From NCBI GenBank assembly GCA_030789695.1, contig CM061142.1:354987486-355051485 (forward strand): 64,000 bases of DNA, read 5' to 3'. Source of the stretch: Scilla litardierei. Taxonomy: Eukaryota > Streptophyta > Magnoliopsida > Asparagales > Asparagaceae. Position numbers and translations under genes: made by a program. Under the pieces are notes generated by a model, which saw only the letters and a program-made list of their open reading frames with translations, searched no databases and had not been told where the DNA came from. Shown one piece after another: positions 1 to 10,675 of this stretch (position 1 is its first letter; every line of letters begins with the position of its first letter).

Positions 1-121
1 ATTGATATTCATATGAATTTGGCGACGATCTCCATAACTGTGCTCACAAAGTGTTAGTTCACGTTATATTTATGTTTGTTCATCATCCAAAACCAAATCC
101 GGGGAGTCCAATATCCAACAC
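1..121 (-). repeat. SIRE-type Copia LTR fragment
   Basis: This is the outer end of a Copia LTR. It matches 50407-50527, the LTR edge of the SIRE-type element in this window, with a modest number of differences. Read on the minus strand it starts TGTTGGATATTGG, a typical start for LTRs of this group. Its right border abuts Gypsy reverse-transcriptase coding sequence in mid-domain, so a SIRE copy or solo LTR inserted into element E. The rest lies outside the window, so the target-site duplication cannot be checked. Confidence 0.8.
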
Positions 122-1375
122 GGTTATCATCAGCTGAAAGTGAGGAAGGAAGATGTTCTGAAGACAGCATTTAGGACGAAATATGGAGACTACGAGTTCG
201 CGGTTATGCCTTTCAGTGTAACCAACGCGCCCGCAGTTTTTATGAACCTGATGAATATGATCTTCTATGACTTTTTAGACAAGTTTGTCGTTATCGTCAT
301 TGATGACATTCTGATCTATTCAAAGTCAGAGGAGGCGCATGCATCGCACTTGAGGACAGTGTTGGAGATCTTGAGGAAGCATCGGTTGTATGCTAAGTAT
401 TCCAAGTGCGAGTTTTGGCTGGACAGAGTTGCTTTTCTTGGGCATGTGGTGACATGTGATGGTATTTCGGTGGACCTCGAGAAGATCAAGGCTATCAGGG
501 AGTGGCCTGTTCCACAGTCAGCGTCTGAGATCTGGAGTTTCCTTGGACTTGCAGGTTATTACCGGCGGTTCATTAAGGACTTCTCACGTATTGCTGAGCC
601 GATGACCAGACTGACGTGGAAGGATGTACCATTTGTTTGGTCTGATGATTGTGGGGAGGCTTTTGGTGTTCTGAAGGAGAGGTTGACAACTGCCCCTGTT
701 CTTGTTGTGCCTGATCGGAGTGGAGGATTCGAGATCTTTTGCGATGCTTCCGGTAAGGGTCTCGGTTGCGTATTGCATCAGCATGGGCACGTGGTAGCGT
801 ATGCTTCGCGTCAGCTTAAGACCCATGAGAAGAATTACCCGACACACGACTTGGAGTTGGCAGCAGTCGTGTTTGCGCTGAAGATTTGGAGGCACTTCTT
901 GCTGAGTGAGAGGGTGAAGATCTTCACCGATAACAAAAGCTTGAAGTACATTTTCACTCAGAAGGAGCTTAACATGCGACACTGTCGGTGGTTGGAGCTC
1001 ATGGCGGATTATGAGATCGATCTGCAGTTTCACCCTGGCAAGGTGAATGTGGTTCCGGATGCGCTGAGTAGGCTTCCAGCGGTGATGTTGTTGACTTTGC
1101 AGTGGAGATTGCAGCAAGATTTTTGCGAGTCTGGTATTGAGATTGTCCTTCCTGGAGAGGCTTCTTCGTTGATGTGTATGCAGATACAGTCAACGATCGT
1201 GGATAGGATCAAGGCTGGACAGGCTGGAGACCCGAAGTTGGTAAGGATTCGGGAGCAGGTGGAAGCCGGTCTGCGGACTGACTTCTTGATTCATGAGGAT
1301 GGCTCGTTGAGATTTGGAGCCAGGTTGTGTGTACCAGCTGGAGACATCAGAGAGGAGTTGTTGGTTGAGGCATAA
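122..1375 (+). pseudogene. Tekay-like Gypsy pol remnant: RT and RNase H (element E)
   Basis: This encodes the C-terminal part of a Ty3/Gypsy reverse transcriptase followed by RNase H, the enzymes that copy element RNA into DNA. The catalytic block reads VIDD (usually FIDD) about 53-56 residues after the Met at 140. A connection domain with [12 protein letters not shown] follows, then RNase H with the [15 protein letters not shown] and FTDNKSLKY motifs. The N-terminal RT half, protease and gag are missing because the Copia LTR at 1-121 interrupts the frame. The frame ends in a TAA where element A has a sense codon, just before the integrase zinc-binding region. Closest relative in the window is element A on the minus strand (31681-33189). 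Confidence 0.9.
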
Positions 1376-1722
1376 AGTTCGCCGTATTCTGTACATCCTG
1401 GTAGGACCAAGATGTACAAGGATCTTCGCCTGAACTTTTGGTGGCATGGTATAAAGAGGCGTGTGGCTCGGAGTGTAGCCAAGTGTCTGGTTTGCCAGCA
1501 GGTAAAGGCGGAGATCAGCGTACGGCAGGGTTACTACAACAGCTTCCGATTCCAGAGTGGAAGTGGCAACACATCACTATGGACTTTGTGACTGGACTGC
1601 CTCAGAGTCCAAAGCAGAATGACGCGATTTGGGTGATCGTAGACTGATTGACCAAATCCGCGCACTTTATTCCTTTCCGAGTAGGACAGTCCACTGAGAC
1701 GCTAGCGAGGAGATATATGGAG
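1376..1722 (+). pseudogene. Integrase N-terminal part, exon-like (element E)
   Basis: This holds the zinc-binding and first catalytic part of a Gypsy integrase, which inserts the cDNA into the genome. Visible motifs are YSVHPG, CLVCQQ and the catalytic Asp context ITMDFVTGL. Compared with element A one C is missing near 1513, shifting the frame, and a TGA at 1645-1647 sits where A has CGA. The block ends with an Arg-Arg-Tyr-Met-Glu stretch directly before a GTAAAT donor-like site at 1723. Confidence 0.85.
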
Positions 1723-1792
1723 GTAAATGGTTTTACTCTCCGTTTTTATTTCTTTCCCTAGTTTAGATAGTGATGTAACGTGAATCGTGCAG
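1723..1792 (+). other. Intron-like segment inside integrase (element E)
   Basis: This 70-nt segment starts GTAAAT, is U-rich in its first half and ends GTGCAG. It contains an in-frame stop and breaks the integrase frame. Removing it rejoins the two integrase parts in phase 0, with the spacing usual for this domain. Element A carries a 71-nt counterpart at the same place (31115-31185, minus strand) with GTGAAT at its start and an identical 3' part. I read it as a spliceosomal intron; no transcript evidence is available. Confidence 0.65.
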
Positions 1793-2697
1793 GAGATCGT
1801 ACGACTTCACGGAGTCCCTGTGAGTATCGTGTCGGACAGAGACACGAGGTTCACGTCTCAGCTTTGGCAGAGTCTACAGAAGAGCTTGGGTATGAGTCTG
1901 AGTTTCAGCACGACGTACCACCCGCAGACGGATGGCCAGTCCGAGTGGACGATCCAGATCTTGGAGGACATGCTGAGAGCGTGCATGTTGGACTTCAAGG
2001 GATCTTGGAAAGATCATCTCCACCTTGTTGAGTTTTCCTACAATAACAGCTGCCAGGCGAGTATTGGCATGGCACCTTTCGCCGCGCTATATGGAAAGAA
2101 ATGTCGATCGCCACTGAGCTGGGATGACATTGGAGATCGGGAGCTGTTAGGACATGAGATGATCATCGAGGCGGTGGATGTTGTGAGGACCATTCGGGAG
2201 AAGCTGAGGATTGCTCAGGACCGTTTCAAGCATTGGGCTGATGCTAAACGGCGTCTTTTGGAGTTTCAGCCAGGTGACCATGTGTTCCTGAAGATTTTCC
2301 CAAATCGAGGAGTGATTCGCTTTGGGAAACGAGGGAAGCTGAGCCCGAGATACATTGGACCGTTTGACATTCTGGAGAGAGTTAACGAGGTAGCCTACCG
2401 CTTAGCCTTGCCGCCATCTTTGGAAGGAGTTCACGATGTCTTCCATATGTCGCAGCTTCGTCGGTACATCAGCGATCCATCTCATGCTGTGGATTTCTCG
2501 GAGATCACTGTTCGCCCCGATCTGACGTATGACCAGCAGCCAGTGTAGATTTTGGACAGGCGTCAGAAGTCACTCCGGAACAAGACAGTCGATCTTGTTA
2601 GGGTGTTGTGGCGACACGACTCGCCAGGAGAGTCTACTTGGGAGAGAGAGAGGATGAGATGAGAGAGCAATACCCACTTTTGTTCCCTGACACGTGA
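1793..2697 (+). pseudogene. Integrase core and C-terminal part (element E)
   Basis: This continues the integrase after the intron-like segment. It shows IVRLHGVP, the second catalytic Asp in IVSDRDTRFTS, the catalytic Glu region QTDGQSEWTIQILE, and a C-terminal tail with YDQQPV, LDRRQK and STWERE. That tail is typical of the Tekay/Del chromovirus branch. A TAG at 2546-2548 replaces what is CAG in element C, and the last 20 or so codons carry a small frameshift. The reading ends just before the polypurine tract, so the 3' end of the element is intact. Confidence 0.88.
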
Positions 2698-2700
2698 GTG

Positions 2701-2743
2701 TTAGGAAATTCCGAGGGCGGAATTTTTCCTAAGGTGGGTAGGA
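2701..2743 (+). promoter_or_regulatory. Hairpin and polypurine tract of element E
   Basis: A stem TTAGGAAATTCCG pairs with its complement (with a two-T bulge) across loop AGGG at 2714-2717. It is followed by the purine-rich AAGGTGGGTAGGA, which ends exactly at the LTR start at 2744. The tract should prime plus-strand DNA synthesis. The hairpin recurs with changed stem sequence in elements A, B, C and D. Confidence 0.75.
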
Positions 2744-2983
2744 TGTAACGACCGGTTTTCATCTATGTTTTTTACTATTATAAATATTATGGATGTTCTC
2801 TCCTTATGTGCTTTTCTCCGTCAGATGTTTTCCTTCAATTTTTCTGATCTTCTTCTTTGATGAACTTCATCTTGACCATATCTTAGTGCTAGGTTGATCT
2901 TAGGAGCCATAGGAATCTTTTCGAAGCTTCGCGCTTCGATTCGGCACTTTCCGTGCATCTTAGTTGGTTCATGAAGGAGAACC

Positions 2984-3490
2984 AACCGACTAGATTGCAA
3001 TCTAGTCGGTCGGCAACCCTTCAGGAACCGACTAGTTCATCTTGTATATTTCAGCTGAGTTACTGTTTGCGCTTATTCGGTCTAAGCACATTCATCGACC
3101 GACTAGTTCCCAAACTAGTCGGTTAGAACTTGTTCTCAGACCGACTAATTCTGAGTTCTTCCTGACAGCCAAGTTACTGTTTACAGTTAGTCGGTCAAAG
3201 AACGACTATCGACCGACTAGTTGCCAAACTAGTCGGTTAGAGTTTCTTCTCAGACCGACTAACTCTCAGTACCTTTTTGTCTTTCATATTTTCCCTTAGT
3301 CGGTCTATGAACATTCACCGACCGACTAGTTTCCAAACTAGTCCGTTGACGGACCTTCACAGACCAACTAATTCTGTCTACTCTGTGTCGACCATGTTCA
3401 CTGTTTGCTTTTAGTCGGTCTCAGTTGGACGACCGACCGACTAGTTCCCAAACTAGTCGGTCGACCACTCTTCACTGACCTACTAGTTTA
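2984..3490. repeat. Array of about 113-bp palindromic ACCGACTAG repeats
   Basis: Five units start near 2984, 3097, 3211, 3320 and 3435, spaced 109-115 bp. Each holds a central palindrome with arms ACCGACTAG and CTAGTCGGT around 6-8 nt, flanked by further AGTCGGTC and GACCGACTA copies. I count about 17 ACCGAC/GTCGGT hexamers. The array lies just upstream of a TATA-like box. An array of the same design occurs in the SIRE-type element at 53590-53900. Confidence 0.9.
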
Positions 3491-3533
3491 CCCAGGAAAC
3501 CTTGGTTAAGTTGTAGCCGCCGCCTATTCTTTC

Positions 3534-3541
3534 TATTTAAA
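3534..3541 (+). promoter_or_regulatory. TATA-like box of the element E LTR
   Basis: TATTTAAA lies about 45 bp downstream of the palindromic array and is followed by a pyrimidine-rich leader. This position suits the core promoter of the LTR. The transcription start is not mapped. Confidence 0.5.
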
Positions 3542-4229
3542 CCCTATACGTTTTCATTTCTTCTTTCACTTTTCTTAGCCGATCTTCTTCCCCAATCATC
3601 CCCCAATCTCCCTCTTGCCTTTTTTTCATCCTCCCGTGCTTCCTCTCACCCTTCATTGCGCTGGCACCACCCCGTAGGCCACCGGCCGACACCAAAAACC
3701 CTCCATTTCCCTTTTGCTCCAGATTTTCCCATACATTCTCCCATCTCCAGATCTGTCCTATTTCAGCCTCCAGGAGATCTTTTCAGCGTAGTTCTTCCGG
3801 GATCGCTTCCTCCGTTGCCGTGCTAGATCCGATTTGGCGACGGCAATCCGGATCCGACGAGATCTTCTCCTACCTGCAGATTCGTAGGCGTCCTTGCTCG
3901 TCGCTCATCCGCCTCGTATACGGTTAGTGATCTACCATTAATTTCCCAAAACCCACATCGTAATTTAGAAAAACCTAATAAAAATGGATTGCTAGACGTT
4001 GTAGGATTCCAATACAAAACCGGTTTAGATCCTTCAATTCTGATTTGTTGTTTTGCCATAACAGTTACCCATCCCCATAGAATAGCGAACTCTCATCGAC
4101 CGTCATCACCGGAACCAGGCAAGTGAAACTTGCCAACCTTTGTTTTAGGCCATGCTTAGGCCATTTCTTTGCTACAGCGTGAAAGAGACTAGACCGTGAA
4201 ATGATAGCGGTCTAGGCGAAATTTTCAAG

Positions 4230-4254
4230 TTCTAGCTTGACAACGAAGCTAGAA
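4230..4254 (+). promoter_or_regulatory. Leader hairpin I, loop GACAACG (element E)
   Basis: Nine-bp arms TTCTAGCTT (4230-4238) and AAGCTAGAA (4246-4254) enclose loop GACAACG. The same loop in the sense direction appears with other stems in elements A (twice per LTR) and C (loop GACGACG). It is about 700 nt downstream of the TATA-like box, so it should be transcribed. Confidence 0.7.
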
Positions 4255-4381
4255 TTGCCTTTTGTCATGTCATGTCATGCATTTGCCTGTCACGCTTAAT
4301 TTCTTTAACGGTACGCAATTTAATTTGAATATCTGCCATGCATTGCATTCTTTACATGCCATTTGATTTGTATGTTGCATC

Positions 4382-4395
4382 GTAGCACACGCTAC
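4382..4395 (+). promoter_or_regulatory. Small GTAGC/GCTAC hairpin in the leader (element E)
   Basis: GTAGC and GCTAC flank ACAC. Corresponding hairpins lie at 28211-28224 and 35851-35864 (element A) and 44151-44164 (element C), always between leader hairpin I and the acidic reading frame. Confidence 0.5.
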
Positions 4396-4897
4396 CAAAT
4401 GCATGTACAATCCGTGTTTCCGTGTTTCCGGCTAGGCACCTGCTATGCGGGCATAACCCTACGCCATACTTGTTAAAAACACTTCCTGGCTCGTGATCCA
4501 GAAGCGAGCATTCCATGTTCAGGGGTAAAGCCCTGGCTCGATACACGTGGAGGGGTAGGGATAAACGGTCACTTGAGCGTAAGAGTTGGCCCGTATAGCC
4601 TCTCTCGCCAAAGGGCAGAATCTCTGTGCACGACGTGTTTACTATACTTGTACTTGTCCTTGTGAATGTTTACATGTACCATGCCATGTTACTTGTTTAC
4701 ATGCCATGTTGTTACCTGCCATGCTATAAATCATGCCATGTCATAAACTGCTGTTACTTTACTTGCTGTTCTCTTTGCATAAAATGTCATGTCATACCAT
4801 ACTCTAGAATTGCTAGGTTGCTGTTACCTTCCTTTTGTTTACTTGCACAAAGTCTTGTAGACTTTGCTGACATGTGCCCCTTCTCTTTGGGTGTCGC

Positions 4898-5005
4898 ATG
4901 TTAGTTACTGAGCCAGAGTCTGTAGTTGAGGGCGACGAGTTCGTAGAGTTCGTGCCTGATTCTGTTGCTGACGTTGAGTACGAGGACACCGGTGACCAGT
5001 CCTAG
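4898..5005 (+). CDS. Conserved acidic 35-aa reading frame in the LTR leader (element E)
   Basis: A 35-codon frame begins with ATG at 4898 and ends TAG at 5003. It is rich in Glu, Asp, Val and Pro and ends EYEDTGDQS. Element A has a 35-codon frame in the same LTR position with the same ending, and element C has a related frame. Differences between A and E in the last ten codons are silent (GGT/GGA, TCC/TCT). Hairpin II (4870-4901) overlaps its start codon. No known domain is recognised. The setting suggests a short leader ORF, either regulatory or making a small acidic peptide; neither is proven. Confidence 0.55.
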   Translation: MLVTEPESVVEGDEFVEFVPDSVADVEYEDTGDQS

Positions 5006-5385
5006 TGTTCCTTCGCAGTTCTTATTAGTTTTTGTTAGTTTGTCGGTGAGTATCACCATCTTTTGTTAGTTGTTCTTATTGGCCATGCTGGGCCTTTCTT
5101 TTGGACTCTTTGTTAGCCTGGTGGCTTTTCTGGTTGTTGGACAAGTTTTATCTGGACATTGAGATGAATAATTTTATTTGCCTCTTTTTCTATTATTGTT
5201 ATCTTTGTTCCGATGTCACATTACAGGGACCTGTGTGTTATTCCAGACGCTTTACATGCTGGAGCCTCGCAGCTCCAAGCCTGAGCGAGCCTCGTCATGT
5301 CTCGCCTCCATTTTAGGGAAGCGGGTCGTGACACTAGTCGACAGTGCCAAAGGTAGATTTCATTATAACCTGATTTCTTGCATTT

Positions 5386-5893
5386 TCATGTATTAACATT
5401 TAATACAACATCCTTACACAAAGTGTACACACCATTACTTAGAGTCCCGAAACCTTGCAACTTACCATCAAAGAAAATATTCATAATGTTTTCGTTGATA
5501 GTAAAATTATAACATTCTCTAGCCAATGCCGAGATGGAGATAATATTGCATAGGAAGTTTGGGATATAGTAACATTGCTTCAGAAACAATTTGGCTCCAC
5601 TAGCCAATGTGTGTGTGACGTCTCCCACAACTACAACAGCAAAATTTGCTGCGTTACCGACTTGGAGAACGACCTCATTCTTTTCGAGCCTTCTATTAAT
5701 TCTCATTCCCTGTAACTGCTTACAGATGTGAGAGCCTGCACCAGTATCTAATACCCATGCATTAGAAGTTATCGAAAGAACTACACTTTGTATAACCATT
5801 ACAGATGTTAGGTTATTAGCCTGCCTTTTCTCCTTGTGCCCCCGTATATTCTTTACGTCTCTAACCCAGTCGTTATTTTTATAACCAGTTGAT
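5386..5893 (-). pseudogene. Copia protease / pre-integrase fragment
   Basis: The frame shows WVLDTGAGSHIC, the aspartic protease active-site motif of plant Copia elements. Next come the usual hydrophobic block CYYIPNFLCNIISIS and the start of the pre-integrase region. The protease would cleave the element polyprotein. Integrase, RT and RNase H should follow to the left but are replaced by the element E LTR at 5333. The Met at 5799 is an internal codon; in the same frame the sequence stays open to about 5893. Confidence 0.8.
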
Positions 5894-6514
5894 TATTTCA
5901 TATCTTGGATATATTTAATTTCACTTGTCATGTTGCAAAGAATAGAACTGCTAACATTAGCATGTGTTCAAACAATTTTTAAATATAATAAGATTGGTTT
6001 TTATCCAATTATATTCTCCCACTATTTTGGCGAACATATTAAAGCCATATGAATGAATTTAAATAAAATTTTAGTGGGAAAGGGATCCAATCACCCTGAG
6101 TCTTATAACCTTGAGTTGACTCAGCAAGTTACTTCCTGTGGATTTCTCAGGAAGTCCCCTTCGTTCCAATGCGTCTAAGTCAATATAATACCAAGTATTA
6201 ATATGTCCCAAATGCTAAAATATTTAGCTTTTCATCTCACAACTGACTTGTGAGTTTAATCATTCCATTGCATCGAATGCATTCCTCATTAACGATCTTC
6301 CTATTACTAAGACGTGAATACTACTCAATGTGAGACCATATAGCCTGACTCTACTACAGGTTGGGACTCGAAATCCCTAGATGACAGTAACCACGAGCAG
6401 CAGGTGTCATCCCTGTTTCAGCATCATAATTACGTGATTGACTTCATCAACAAAGTGTCATCGGGATCACTCTGACTGCGTCCGTGATGAATACCGCAGT
6501 TTTAGTCCCTTCGT

Positions 6515-6519
6515 CTTGA
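6515..6519. other. Target-site duplication of element F, left copy
   Basis: CTTGA directly precedes the left LTR and matches 16737-16741 after the right LTR, showing a normal 5-bp integrase-mediated insertion. Confidence 0.9.
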
Positions 6520-7639
6520 TGCCTCTCTCAAAACAATATGAGCTTTACTCCCAAGCGCAGGAGATCGTGCAAGTAGTACCTGGAGAGTCCAGAGTCGAAT
6601 CCTCGGGACAAGTCGACCTGAGATAACACAAATTCAACTAATCAAATAAAATATACGGTTAAGAAAACAACCACCTTTGTGAATGTGAAGAATAATGTAA
6701 GGATTTGTAGCAAAGAAAGTGGTTCCTACAAGTATTACGGTATCACGAAAGTTTGGTATTCGATGAGACAAGTATGCTACGGTTGTGAGTTCATTAGGAT
6801 TTTATAGTCGCTGAAATTTCACGTCTTTCAATGTCACACAACGCTTCACCCGGTCAAGGCGTGAAGGCGTCGGAAGATAAATCGATGAAAACTAGTCAAA
6901 ATAGCCTTAAACGTATTACTAGCAATGTTGATCTCATTAAACAATAATCGCAGCGATAAGTTCAGATTAGAGAACACAAATTAGCTAGCCTTATCAGGGC
7001 CTAGCCATAGGGCACATCAACAATACCGACAATAAGCAAATACCCATCAAATACGTTGTAGAAATCAACATTACTAGCAATTTTGACATGATAATCGGGC
7101 TAAAGACGTGAGATTTAGCAACTACATACTCCTAACTACATCACAACCCTAGCACAAAGAGATTAGCAACGCATGGTGCAATAAAAATCAGATTTGATAG
7201 CAAAATACATCGTTTAGATAGCAAAATACAAAGAAATACACCAAATACGGGGTATAAGTTCAAGAAATTATCACCAAATCTCCTCTTTAGAACCCAAAAC
7301 TCTATGAGAATAGGAAGAATAGTCTCTGGAAATTTTCAGAATTTTCTCCTGGAGAAATACGCACAGTAGCCGCTCCAAAAGTCCCAAAATACGCCATAAT
7401 ACCCACCAAAACCCTAGAAATACGCTTTTATATTAGCATTGCGGGTTTGGAGGCTTAACGGAGCTAAACCCGCTATTTTTTCGCACCCGCACCCAATAAT
7501 CCGACCGGCGCATTTCTCAGCCGCTCATCAAAGCGGGATCGCCCCAGGAAGCGACACGTGCGCTCCAAGATTCGCGCTCCGCCCGTTCGCTCGATCAACG
7601 CCCGCATCCACTTCGAATCCGCCTTGGGATGAATGTGGA

Positions 7640-7891
7640 CCGTTCGATCGCGAGATCGAACGGACGCGATCTCGACCGCTTCGACTTCGAAATCAAAACC
7701 CGCATCGATCCTCGCCGTTGGATCCCCATCGGACGACCAAGAAAAGGCCACGTCGCCACTTCAAATCTCACCCGCTGCTCCGTTCAACTCGAGTGAGGGC
7801 CGTTGGATCGAGATCCAACGGCCACGATCTTCAGCATTTCTCCGCGCGTGAAGCCAGATGTCGACCGTTCGATCAAGATCGAACGGTCGAC
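7640..7891. repeat. Three perfect inverted repeats in the Athila-like LTR
   Basis: 7640-7663: arms CCGTTCGATC/GATCGAACGG around GCGA. 7798-7823: arms GGCCGTTGGATC/GATCCAACGGCC around GA. 7860-7891: 15-nt arms starting GTCGACCGTTCG around AA. All three are intact in the other LTR (16083-16106, 16241-16266, 16303-16334). They lie 125-375 nt downstream of the TATA-like box in the sense direction, so they should be transcribed. Confidence 0.9.
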
Positions 7892-8014
7892 ATTTAATCG
7901 TATCTGCGTTATGCTGCGGCCGTAGGATGAAGGCGGGACGGTGGGGATCGTGCCACGTGGCGGCCATTGATTGGCTGACGGCTGTATTTGCGTATTTGGA
8001 TGCGTATTTCTCCT

Positions 8015-8022
8015 TTTAAATA
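8015..8022 (-). promoter_or_regulatory. TATA-like box of element F LTR
   Basis: The minus strand reads TATTTAAA in an otherwise mixed region. The equivalent is present in the right LTR. Position fits a core promoter. Confidence 0.45.
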
Positions 8023-8294
8023 GTATTCTGCATTCAAAAATTCACAGTAATTAGCACAGATCTCAGAAAAATACAAATAAATAGTCGTTGGAATTATGAG
8101 ATCGAGACGGTGCTAAGAAAAATATAAAAATGCAGAAATACCCAATATAATTCGTGTTTTGTGCACAAATAATGTGATTTCTCTAATAAATAATGGTGTA
8201 CAAAATACGCACATATTAAAGAACAATTAGGTATTATATAGGCACATCATAGGACTAATTAGGGGGTTAAATACGCAATATTCAACCCGAATCA

Positions 8295-8319
8295 CACCCC
8301 CCAACTAGCGTTTTGCTAG
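8295..8319 (-). promoter_or_regulatory. Polypurine tract and small hairpin of element F
   Basis: The minus strand reads TTGGGGGGTG directly before the 3' LTR, a plausible polypurine tract. Next to it ACTAGC and GCTAGT pair around GTTTT (about 8304-8320). Confidence 0.7.
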
Positions 8320-9586
8320 TCTCTAGCAAAATGAGCGAGATACGATATCAAGTATACACCTAGATCACCTTATCAGGTCTCAAATCATTCATCACCATAC
8401 TACAAAGACGAAAGAAAATGTCCACACACTAGTGCCAAGATTCCATGCTCATTATATAATGGTACTCATGGGTTTACAATGAAAAGCAGGTATCTCTAAA
8501 ATGGTCATTAAATTAACTTAACTCCACTTTACATTACTTCATAGCGAATGGTATGCAAAATCAATGGCTCACACCTTTCAATCAAAGTATATAACTTGGA
8601 GCGTAGATGTATCATGCAAAGCAAGCAAAAATAGATTGGCATCAAGACATACACACGTCAATCTTCATTCATAGGAAATCACACCATATCTTGTGCTTTC
8701 TTCAAGCTTTGGAAGTTCTCTTGCCTTGCTAATGATGCACACTTTTTCTTGCTCTTCTTTTCTCATTTTATTAGTTCTGCGTAACGCGCATCAAGCAACA
8801 TTTGCAGAAAAAATGTATAACTTGGATCGCTCCATCAAATGATTGAGGTTCCAGTCAATGGCTCCCAAATCAGACGATAATAGGGCATTAGGCCAAGAAG
8901 GACCCCTCGGACTGTACTAATCGAGCCAACCAAGTTATTGCTTTAATGACACATTTATTCGTCCATATATTTTTCTTCATTCATCTTATTTCATTCTTTC
9001 TTTTGTGCGTGCATAAATAACCGGGCAAGATAGCTTCCTTTTCTTTATTCTTTCACAAGAATGGGTTATCCTAATCATTTCAAAAGACAGTGTAGACTTT
9101 CCACCCAAGATCACACAAAGCATGCAAATAACAATGAATATGAGATAAAAACCAGTGCTCAAGTCATTTTGTGATGGTGTGTTCCATTGAAAGCATACGA
9201 CTTACTAATTCATAACTTCAAGATTCATTAAGTCATCATTCAATCCTACCATAGAGATATTTCAAGAGAGATTTACCATGAGTAATAGCATTCATATCGA
9301 ATGAGAATGAAATATTTAACAATAGCGGTGGAGGAAAATAAATCATATGTGCAAAGTGGTGAATGGATTTCGAGAATTTTCATCACATGAGGTTCATTTC
9401 TAGGTGTAATAAGCATTGGTGATAAATCTTGACTCAACCCCTTTTTTATAAAAGAAAAAAAAATTTGAAAAGGGAACTACTAAAATAATTTAAAAAAAAT
9501 CCTAAAAGTATATACCCTCCCCCCAACTTAAAATAGGCATTGTCCTCAATGTTAAGGAGAGGGAATCATGGAAAGAACACACCTGA
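8320..9586 (-). other. Non-coding 3' region of element F
   Basis: About 1.27 kb between the integrase stop and the polypurine tract holds no long frame. Athila elements often carry an env-like ORF here. I see no remnant of one, only AT-rich sequence. Confidence 0.7.
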
Positions 9587-10675
9587 TTAGTGACCACCTG
9601 AAGGTGGATCTGTGAGATCAATGGTGGTATCCTCTCTGGCCCAAAGCTCTTGAAAATGTTTCAGACGTTGTCCGTTGACTTTGAATTCATGGCCATCCTT
9701 TTCATTCACTAAGACCACCGCTCCATGTGAAAAGACTTCTTTGGCAAAGTATGGTCCCGTCCATTTTGAGCGTAGCTTTCCTGGAAATATATGGAGTCTT
9801 GAATTGTAAAACAAAACCTTGTCTCCAACTTTGAATTCCTTTCGTAGGATCATCTTGTCGTGCACAGCTTTCATCCTTTCTTTTGCTAGCTTTGCATTTT
9901 CATATGCCTCTCGTCGTATCTCATCAAGCTCCATGATCTGCAATTTACGAGAAACATTTGATGAGTCATCAAGCAAATTAAGTGTTTTAATTGCCCAAAA
10001 AGATTTGTGCTCTAATTCAACAGGAAGATGGCAATTTTTTCCATAAACCAAACGAAACGGTGACATCCCTAAGATGGTCTTGTATGCTGTCCTGTAGGCC
10101 CATAGAGCTTCAGGCAAGCGAAGACTCCAATCTTTGCGTGTTGGATTCACTGTTTTCTGAAGAATGTTCTTGATTTCCTTGTTCGCCAATTCCGCTTGTC
10201 CATTTGTTTGAGGGTGATAAGGTGTTGAAACTTTATGTGTCACCCCAAATTTCTTCATTAGATTTGCAAAGAGCCTATTGCAGAAATGAGAACCTCCATC
10301 ACTGATAATGGCCTTTGGCACTCCAAAGCGCGAGAAGATGTTCTCTTTCAAAAATTTCAGCACAATGGAAGCGTCGTTGGACCTGCAAGGAATAGCTTCC
10401 ACCCATTTAGAAACATAATCAATGGCAACCAATACAAATATATACCCAAAAGATGGTGGAAAAGGCCCCATGAAATCAATACCCCAACAATCAAATAATT
10501 CTATTTCTAGCATGGGATTCAAGGGCATCATGTTTCTTTTTGTAATTCCCCCCAACTGTTGACAACGCACACATGATTTACAATAAGCATATGCATCTTT
10601 AAACATTGTAGGCCAATAAAAACCACTCTGTAAAATTTTGGCAACAGTCTTATGAGCTGAAAAGTGCCCCCACAT
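9587..10675 (-). CDS. Athila-like integrase (element F)
   Basis: A 362-residue Gypsy integrase. The zinc-binding region uses H4, H8, C35 and C38. The catalytic core has D67 (WGIDFMG), D126 (ISDGG) and E162 (GQAELAN), with DX58D and DX35E spacing. The C-terminal part, with [13 protein letters not shown] and KWTGPY, binds DNA. The frame is intact to the stop. It follows RT-RNase H in the polyprotein order, but the join is broken by a one-base frameshift in a G run near 10664-10670. The Met at 10675 is therefore an internal codon rather than a true start. Confidence 0.92.
   Translation of the reverse strand: MWGHFSAHKTVAKILQSGFYWPTMFKDAYAYCKSCVRCQQLGGITKRNMMPLNPMLEIELFDCWGIDFMGPFPPSFGYIFVLVAIDYVSKWVEAIPCRSNDASIVLKFLKENIFSRFGVPKAIISDGGSHFCNRLFANLMKKFGVTHKVSTPYHPQTNGQAELANKEIKNILQKTVNPTRKDWSLRLPEALWAYRTAYKTILGMSPFRLVYGKNCHLPVELEHKSFWAIKTLNLLDDSSNVSRKLQIMELDEIRREAYENAKLAKERMKAVHDKMILRKEFKVGDKVLFYNSRLHIFPGKLRSKWTGPYFAKEVFSHGAVVLVNEKDGHEFKVNGQRLKHFQELWAREDTTIDLTDPPSGGH

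Larger units (their letters stand above)
2744..5333 (+). repeat. 3' LTR of Tekay-like element E
   Basis: This 2,590-bp LTR starts TGTAACGACC and ends GGTCGTGACA, directly after the polypurine tract. Its second half is related to the LTRs of elements A and C, with the same hairpins and acidic short reading frame in the same order. Its first part, the promoter region, is unrelated to theirs and carries the palindromic ACCGAC array. It borders Copia sequence at 5334. No long coding frame is credible inside it. Confidence 0.88.
5334..6519 (-). mobile_element. Decayed Copia element, left fragment
   Basis: This is a Ty1/Copia remnant on the minus strand, broken at 6519/16742 by the Athila-like insertion. 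It holds a protease region (5386-5893) and, to its right, LTR-like sequence. The LTR-like part is related to 18937-19931 in inverted orientation; both share GTGATGAATACCGCAG and the following TTTTAGTCCC. A PPT-like AGTGGGAGAAT on the minus strand lies near 6015-6025. No other coding region is recoverable here. Confidence 0.65.
6520..8294 (-). repeat. 3' LTR of element F
   Basis: On the + strand it begins TGCCTCTCTC and ends CCCGAATCA. It carries three perfect inverted repeats (7640-7891) and a TATA-like box on the minus strand at 8015-8022. Frames inside it are not credible genes. Confidence 0.92.

Noticed and set aside
1723..1792. Integrase break in element E as a simple frameshift mutation
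   Set aside because: The same segment with the same borders occurs in element A, so an independent random indel is unlikely.
2984..3490. Regularly spaced palindromic repeats that look CRISPR-like
   Set aside because: The spacers are repeat-derived rather than unique, the period is over 100 bp, and this is a plant LTR with no cas genes.
7439..7897. 152-codon frame in the Athila-like LTR (copy at 15990-16340)
   Set aside because: It runs through the palindromes and is shifted in the other LTR; it is a by-product of GC-rich inverted repeats.
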